From NCBI GenBank assembly GCA_903828145.1, contig CAIKKY010000029.1, forward strand, positions 1-64,000: a DNA stretch of 64,000 nucleotides, written 5' to 3'. This stretch comes from an uncultured Hyphomicrobiales bacterium. Its GTDB lineage: Bacteria; Pseudomonadota; Alphaproteobacteria; Rhizobiales; Devosiaceae. The position numbers and the translations under genes are program-made. Position 1 is the stretch's first letter; the number at the start of each line of letters is the position of its first letter. Positions 61,199-64,000 of the stretch are shown one piece after another. The notes under the pieces were generated by a model. The model did no database searches. It worked only from the letters and a program-made list of their open reading frames with translations, and was not told the DNA's origin.

Positions 61199-62197
61199 AT
61201 GGGATTTCGCGCGCTGGTGTCGCGGCAAGGGAGTGCACCGCAGACTATTGTCAGCGGCGTTGAAGAGCTAGCGCTGACGGCGCTGCCCGAGGGCGAGGTG
61301 CTCGTCTCGGTGGATTGGAGCGGGCTCAATTACAAGGACGCGCTGGTGCTCAATGGCATTGGCGGGCTGGTCAAGACCTGGCCGCATGTCGCGGGCATTG
61401 ATTTTGCCGGTCGCGTGGTCGAAAGCCGCGATGCGCGCTTTCACCCCGGGCAGGCGGTGATCCTGACCGGCTGGCGCGTGGGCGAGTTGACCTACGGCGG
61501 CTATGCGCAGCGGGCACGGGTGAAGGCCGATTGGCTGGTGCCCATGCCCAAAGGGCTCAACACCCGGACAGCGATGGTGCTCGGCACGGCGGGGCTCGCG
61601 GCGATGATGGCCGTTAACCGCCTGCAATCGCTGGGGCTCAAAGCGCGATCAGGCGAGGTGCTGGTGACCGGTGCGGGCGGCGGGGTGGGCAGTATCGCCG
61701 TCATGCTGCTGGCGCGGCTGGGCTATAGCGTGGTGGCCGCGACCGGGCGGCCGGCACTCAGCGATTGGCTGACGCGGCTTGGCGCGGCGCGCGTGATTGG
61801 CCGTGAGGCTCTCAGCGACACGGCGGGTAAGGCGCTGGGCAAGGAACAATGGATTGCGGCCGTCGATACGATTGGCGGCGCGCCCTTGGGCGAGGTGCTG
61901 AAGCAGGTGCGCTATGGCGGCGCAGTGGCGGCAGTCGGCAATGCGGCTGGGCTGGGCTTTGAGGCCAGCGTCATTCCGTTCATCCTGCGCAACATTACCC
62001 TCTCGGGCGTCGACACGGTGATGCAGCCGTTCGATGTTCGGCGCGCCGCCTGGGACCGACTCGCGACGCTGTTTGCCGAGGGGCTTTATGCCGAAGCGGT
62101 GACCGAAGCGCGGCTCGAAGAGGTGCCGGACCTCGCCCGGACCCTGCTCAAGGGCGATATCGCCGGGCGGGTGATCGTGACGCCAAAGCCGGATTAA
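61199..62197 (+). CDS. acuI: AcuI/YhdH-type quinone or acrylyl-CoA reductase
   Basis: A 332-residue medium-chain reductase without zinc, of the AcuI/YhdH group that reduces acrylyl-CoA to propionyl-CoA with NADPH. Hallmarks are SVDWSGLNYKDALVLNGIGG, VAGIDFAGRVVES, GWRVGELTYGGYAQRARV, VTGAGGGVGSIAVMLLARLGY and GNAAGLGFEASVIPFILRNITLSGVDTV. ATG 61199 follows GGGGGGAAGCC. It converges with the murD2 gene, with adjacent stops. Substrate remains inferred. Confidence 0.88.
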   Translation: MGFRALVSRQGSAPQTIVSGVEELALTALPEGEVLVSVDWSGLNYKDALVLNGIGGLVKTWPHVAGIDFAGRVVESRDARFHPGQAVILTGWRVGELTYGGYAQRARVKADWLVPMPKGLNTRTAMVLGTAGLAAMMAVNRLQSLGLKARSGEVLVTGAGGGVGSIAVMLLARLGYSVVAATGRPALSDWLTRLGAARVIGREALSDTAGKALGKEQWIAAVDTIGGAPLGEVLKQVRYGGAVAAVGNAAGLGFEASVIPFILRNITLSGVDTVMQPFDVRRAAWDRLATLFAEGLYAEAVTEARLEEVPDLARTLLKGDIAGRVIVTPKPD

Positions 62198-63508
62198 TCA
62201 GCCGAACTCGGCTTCGGCCATGCGGATGAACGCCTTGCCGCGGTCCTCAAAATTGCTGAACACAATGCCGGGCCGCTCCAACTGGCCATAGCTCGGCGCG
62301 CCGGGCGAGAGGATGACGGTATCGAACTGACCGGCGCGGGCCTTCAGGGCCTTTATCGCTGCATCGAGGGTGGCACTTTCGACGACTTCGACCTCGGGGG
62401 CAGCGGCATAGGCGAGGGTCGCCAGCCGGTCGCCGGTCACAGGTAGAGTAACAAGCACCGTGACGCCCCGGGCGCTCAGCAGGGTTGCGAGTTCGCGGTA
62501 GTCCTGCTGGCGTTCGTGCCCGCCCGCGATCAGCGCGATCCGGCGACCCTGATAGGCCGCGAGCGCCGCCTTGGTGGCCTCCGGCGTTGTGGAAATGGAA
62601 TCATCAACGAAGGTGACCCCGCCGATCTCATGGTCTTCCAGCCGGTGCGGCAGGGGCCGGAAGGCTTTGATCCCTGCGATAATGCCGTCGAAAGTCGCTC
62701 CGGCCTTCAGCGCAATGGCGGCAGCGAGAAGGGCGTTGTCGCGGTTGTGGTCACCCTTCAGCCGCGAGCGGGCGATGGCGACATCGAGCCGATCAACGAG
62801 AAAGGGCGCGAGCGGTGGGACGAGGCGCTTTTTATCGCGGAGCGCAGCGAGCACCAGCGGATTGTCGCGCGCCGCAAGGCCGAGGGCCACGGGGAAGGGC
62901 GCGTCGTGGTCGATCAGGTTAAGCTTGTCGGCATAATAGCGCTCGACCGTGCGATGCCAGTCGGTGTGCTCAGGCGAGAGGTTGGTGAGCGCGGCGATAT
63001 CGGGCCGGAAGGCCATATCGGCGGTCTGATAGCTGGAGAGTTCGAAAACGACGATGGCGTTGCGGTCCGCAATCTCCAGCGGGGCGAGGCCGACATTCCC
63101 GGCGAGGCCGGCATCAAGGCCCGAGTGCACCAGCATCAGGTGGACAAGGGTCGCCGTGGTTGATTTGCCCTTGGTGCCGGTGATCGCAATCACCATGCGG
63201 CCTTCGCGATAGGTCTCGGCCCAGAGGTTGAGGTTGGAGGTGACGGCAATGCCTGCCTCACGCGCCACGGCAAACACCGGCCGGTAGCGCGACACGCCCG
63301 GGCTTTTGACGATGGTGCCGAACCGCTGTTCGGCCATGGCGGCATTCAGGTCTTCGGGGCTGATGAATTCGGCACCGTCGATATCGGCCATACCGCTATC
63401 GACGGTGACATAAACCTTGAGATCGGGCGCGCGGGCTTTGAGAAACGCGCGGGTCGAGCGGGCCTCGCGGCCTGCGCCATAGAGGAGGACCGGCAGATCA
63501 AAGCGCAT
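62198..63508 (-). CDS. murD2: MurD2-type UDP-N-acetylmuramoyl-L-alanine-glutamate ligase
   Basis: A 436-residue Mur ligase. The ATP motif is ITGTKGKSTTATLVH (residues 109-123), an E-x-S/T motif is VVFELSSYQ, and NLSPEHTDWHRTVERYYADKL is the conserved middle-domain motif; LEDHEIGGVTFVDDSISTTPEAT is the MurD type C-domain entry. It is not in a dcw cluster and is adjacent to MurL, so it is the MurD2 kind that adds L-glutamate to UDP-MurNAc-L-Ala, which MurL then epimerises. Its start overlaps the murL stop by 11 bases. Confidence 0.85.
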   Translation of the reverse strand: MRFDLPVLLYGAGREARSTRAFLKARAPDLKVYVTVDSGMADIDGAEFISPEDLNAAMAEQRFGTIVKSPGVSRYRPVFAVAREAGIAVTSNLNLWAETYREGRMVIAITGTKGKSTTATLVHLMLVHSGLDAGLAGNVGLAPLEIADRNAIVVFELSSYQTADMAFRPDIAALTNLSPEHTDWHRTVERYYADKLNLIDHDAPFPVALGLAARDNPLVLAALRDKKRLVPPLAPFLVDRLDVAIARSRLKGDHNRDNALLAAAIALKAGATFDGIIAGIKAFRPLPHRLEDHEIGGVTFVDDSISTTPEATKAALAAYQGRRIALIAGGHERQQDYRELATLLSARGVTVLVTLPVTGDRLATLAYAAAPEVEVVESATLDAAIKALKARAGQFDTVILSPGAPSYGQLERPGIVFSNFEDRGKAFIRMAEAEFG

Positions 63509-64000
63509 GGCGCAGCCTCTGGTTGAGTTCCTGGGGGATCAGGTGCGCATCGGCATCGTCAAACAGTGCCCCGTAGGCGGAAACGAGACGCGGCGCGCCA
63601 TACTGCCGCTCAAGGTCGGCCGCGAGCGCGTGGACAATCGCATCGTTGCGCCACTCGGGGGCTTGCGTGAGCCGATAGAGGCAGGCGGCGGCCTCTTCGA
63701 TTTCGCCCACACACTCCCAGGGTTTTTGTCCGGCGAGCCCGGTCAACTCCCGGAAGGAGGATTCGGTCTTGGGGTCAGCAAGCAGGTTTTTGCCGAAAAT
63801 GCCGATCAGTCGGTCCTTGGCCATGGCGGGGGCGAAGATCAGGAACACGAAATGGCATTTGGGGCATTCGCCGCACCACAGCGGGCCCTCATGTCCGGCG
63901 AGCCGGAAATTGCGGTTACAGCTCGAAAACACGCGATCAAAGCGGGTTTCCCGCGCAAACAGCGCAGCAATGCGGGCTTCTGAAAACGGCCTGAGCAGCG
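63498..64000 (-). CDS. murL: UDP-MurNAc-L-Ala-L-Glu epimerase MurL, 3' part
   Basis: The C-terminal 166 codons of a gene that enters from beyond the right edge. The frame is open to the window end, reading LLRPFSEARIAALF, then SSCNRNFRLAG and WCGECPKCHFVFLIFAP, with four cysteines, and IGIFGKNLL, ELTGLAGQKPWECVGEIEEA. This matches the MurL family, which epimerises the L-Glu of UDP-MurNAc-L-Ala-L-Glu to D-Glu. It comes directly before murD2 with overlap, as in the known murL-murD2 pair. A GTG at 63932 is internal, not a start. Confidence 0.85.
   Translation of the reverse strand, partial: LLRPFSEARIAALFARETRFDRVFSSCNRNFRLAGHEGPLWCGECPKCHFVFLIFAPAMAKDRLIGIFGKNLLADPKTESSFRELTGLAGQKPWECVGEIEEAAACLYRLTQAPEWRNDAIVHALAADLERQYGAPRLVSAYGALFDDADAHLIPQELNQRLRHAL

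Noticed and set aside
1-64000. CRISPR array, tRNA or rRNA genes
   Set aside because: I found no regularly spaced direct repeats and no tRNA- or rRNA-like stretch on reading both strands; this was by eye and a covariance search could add to it.

Overview
The window is from a GC-rich alphaproteobacterium of the Hyphomicrobiales (Rhizobiales). The best taxonomic markers are a complete PhyR-NepR-EcfG general stress locus, a thuR/thuEFGKAB disaccharide locus and an frcBCA-type sugar transporter, all arranged as in rhizobia. A Devosia-like relative is plausible, but that is inference. Nearly all of it reads as chromosomal catabolic DNA. The exception is the first ~1.9 kb, which is clearly more AT-rich and looks acquired. 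I see no tRNA, rRNA, CRISPR array or phage block.

Layout. 1-1927: the 3' end of an IS256-family element sits against a 5'-truncated MmeI-like DNA methyltransferase, followed by two small overlapping genes (DUF5343 and a DUF4145-like protein), i.e. a decayed defence-type island. 1999-7532: sugar-acid and housekeeping genes (DenD-like, acetamidase/formamidase, TRIC channel, DUF4326, Fe-ADH, UxuA). 7594-12126: general stress response core (phyR, nepR, ecfG) with small membrane or stress proteins. 12252-18949: GH38 alpha-mannosidase, sulfatase/sulfurtransferase pair, LacI regulator. 19390-25525: thuEFGKAB, divergent from the regulator. 25625-30169: GNAT, an unusual ThuA-like/cytochrome b/molybdo-lipoprotein operon, and an RNA helicase. 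30378-50263: a large purine/ureide catabolic region. 50373-54379: secreted protein, CocE-type hydrolase, adenine deaminase and a 55-aa membrane protein. 54461-60842: xylitol dehydrogenase, ROK regulator, frcBCA-type transporter and SDR. 60905-64000: DUF3008 stress protein, AcuI-like reductase, MurD2 and the partial MurL gene.

How it works together. The ureide region encodes an almost continuous route: guanine (GuaD) to xanthine, XdhABC to urate, PuuD to 5-hydroxyisourate, UraH, the UraD domain to allantoin, PuuE to allantoate, allantoicase, and ureidoglycolate lyase to glyoxylate plus urea. Malate synthase G can then take glyoxylate into central metabolism, and a BMP-type nucleoside ABC transporter lies inside the cluster. 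Adenine deaminase feeds the same pool.

Regulation readable from the sequence. Four exact EcfG-type promoters (GGAAC-N16/17-CGTT) precede phyR, a DUF1328 gene, a DUF3008 gene and a 55-aa membrane protein gene, outlining a local stress regulon. Two LacI-type operators 178 bp apart lie between thuR and thuE. A TTGACA box overlapping an inverted repeat lies between the ROK regulator and frcB. At the right edge, MurD2 and MurL suggest the alternative route of D-glutamate incorporation into peptidoglycan.
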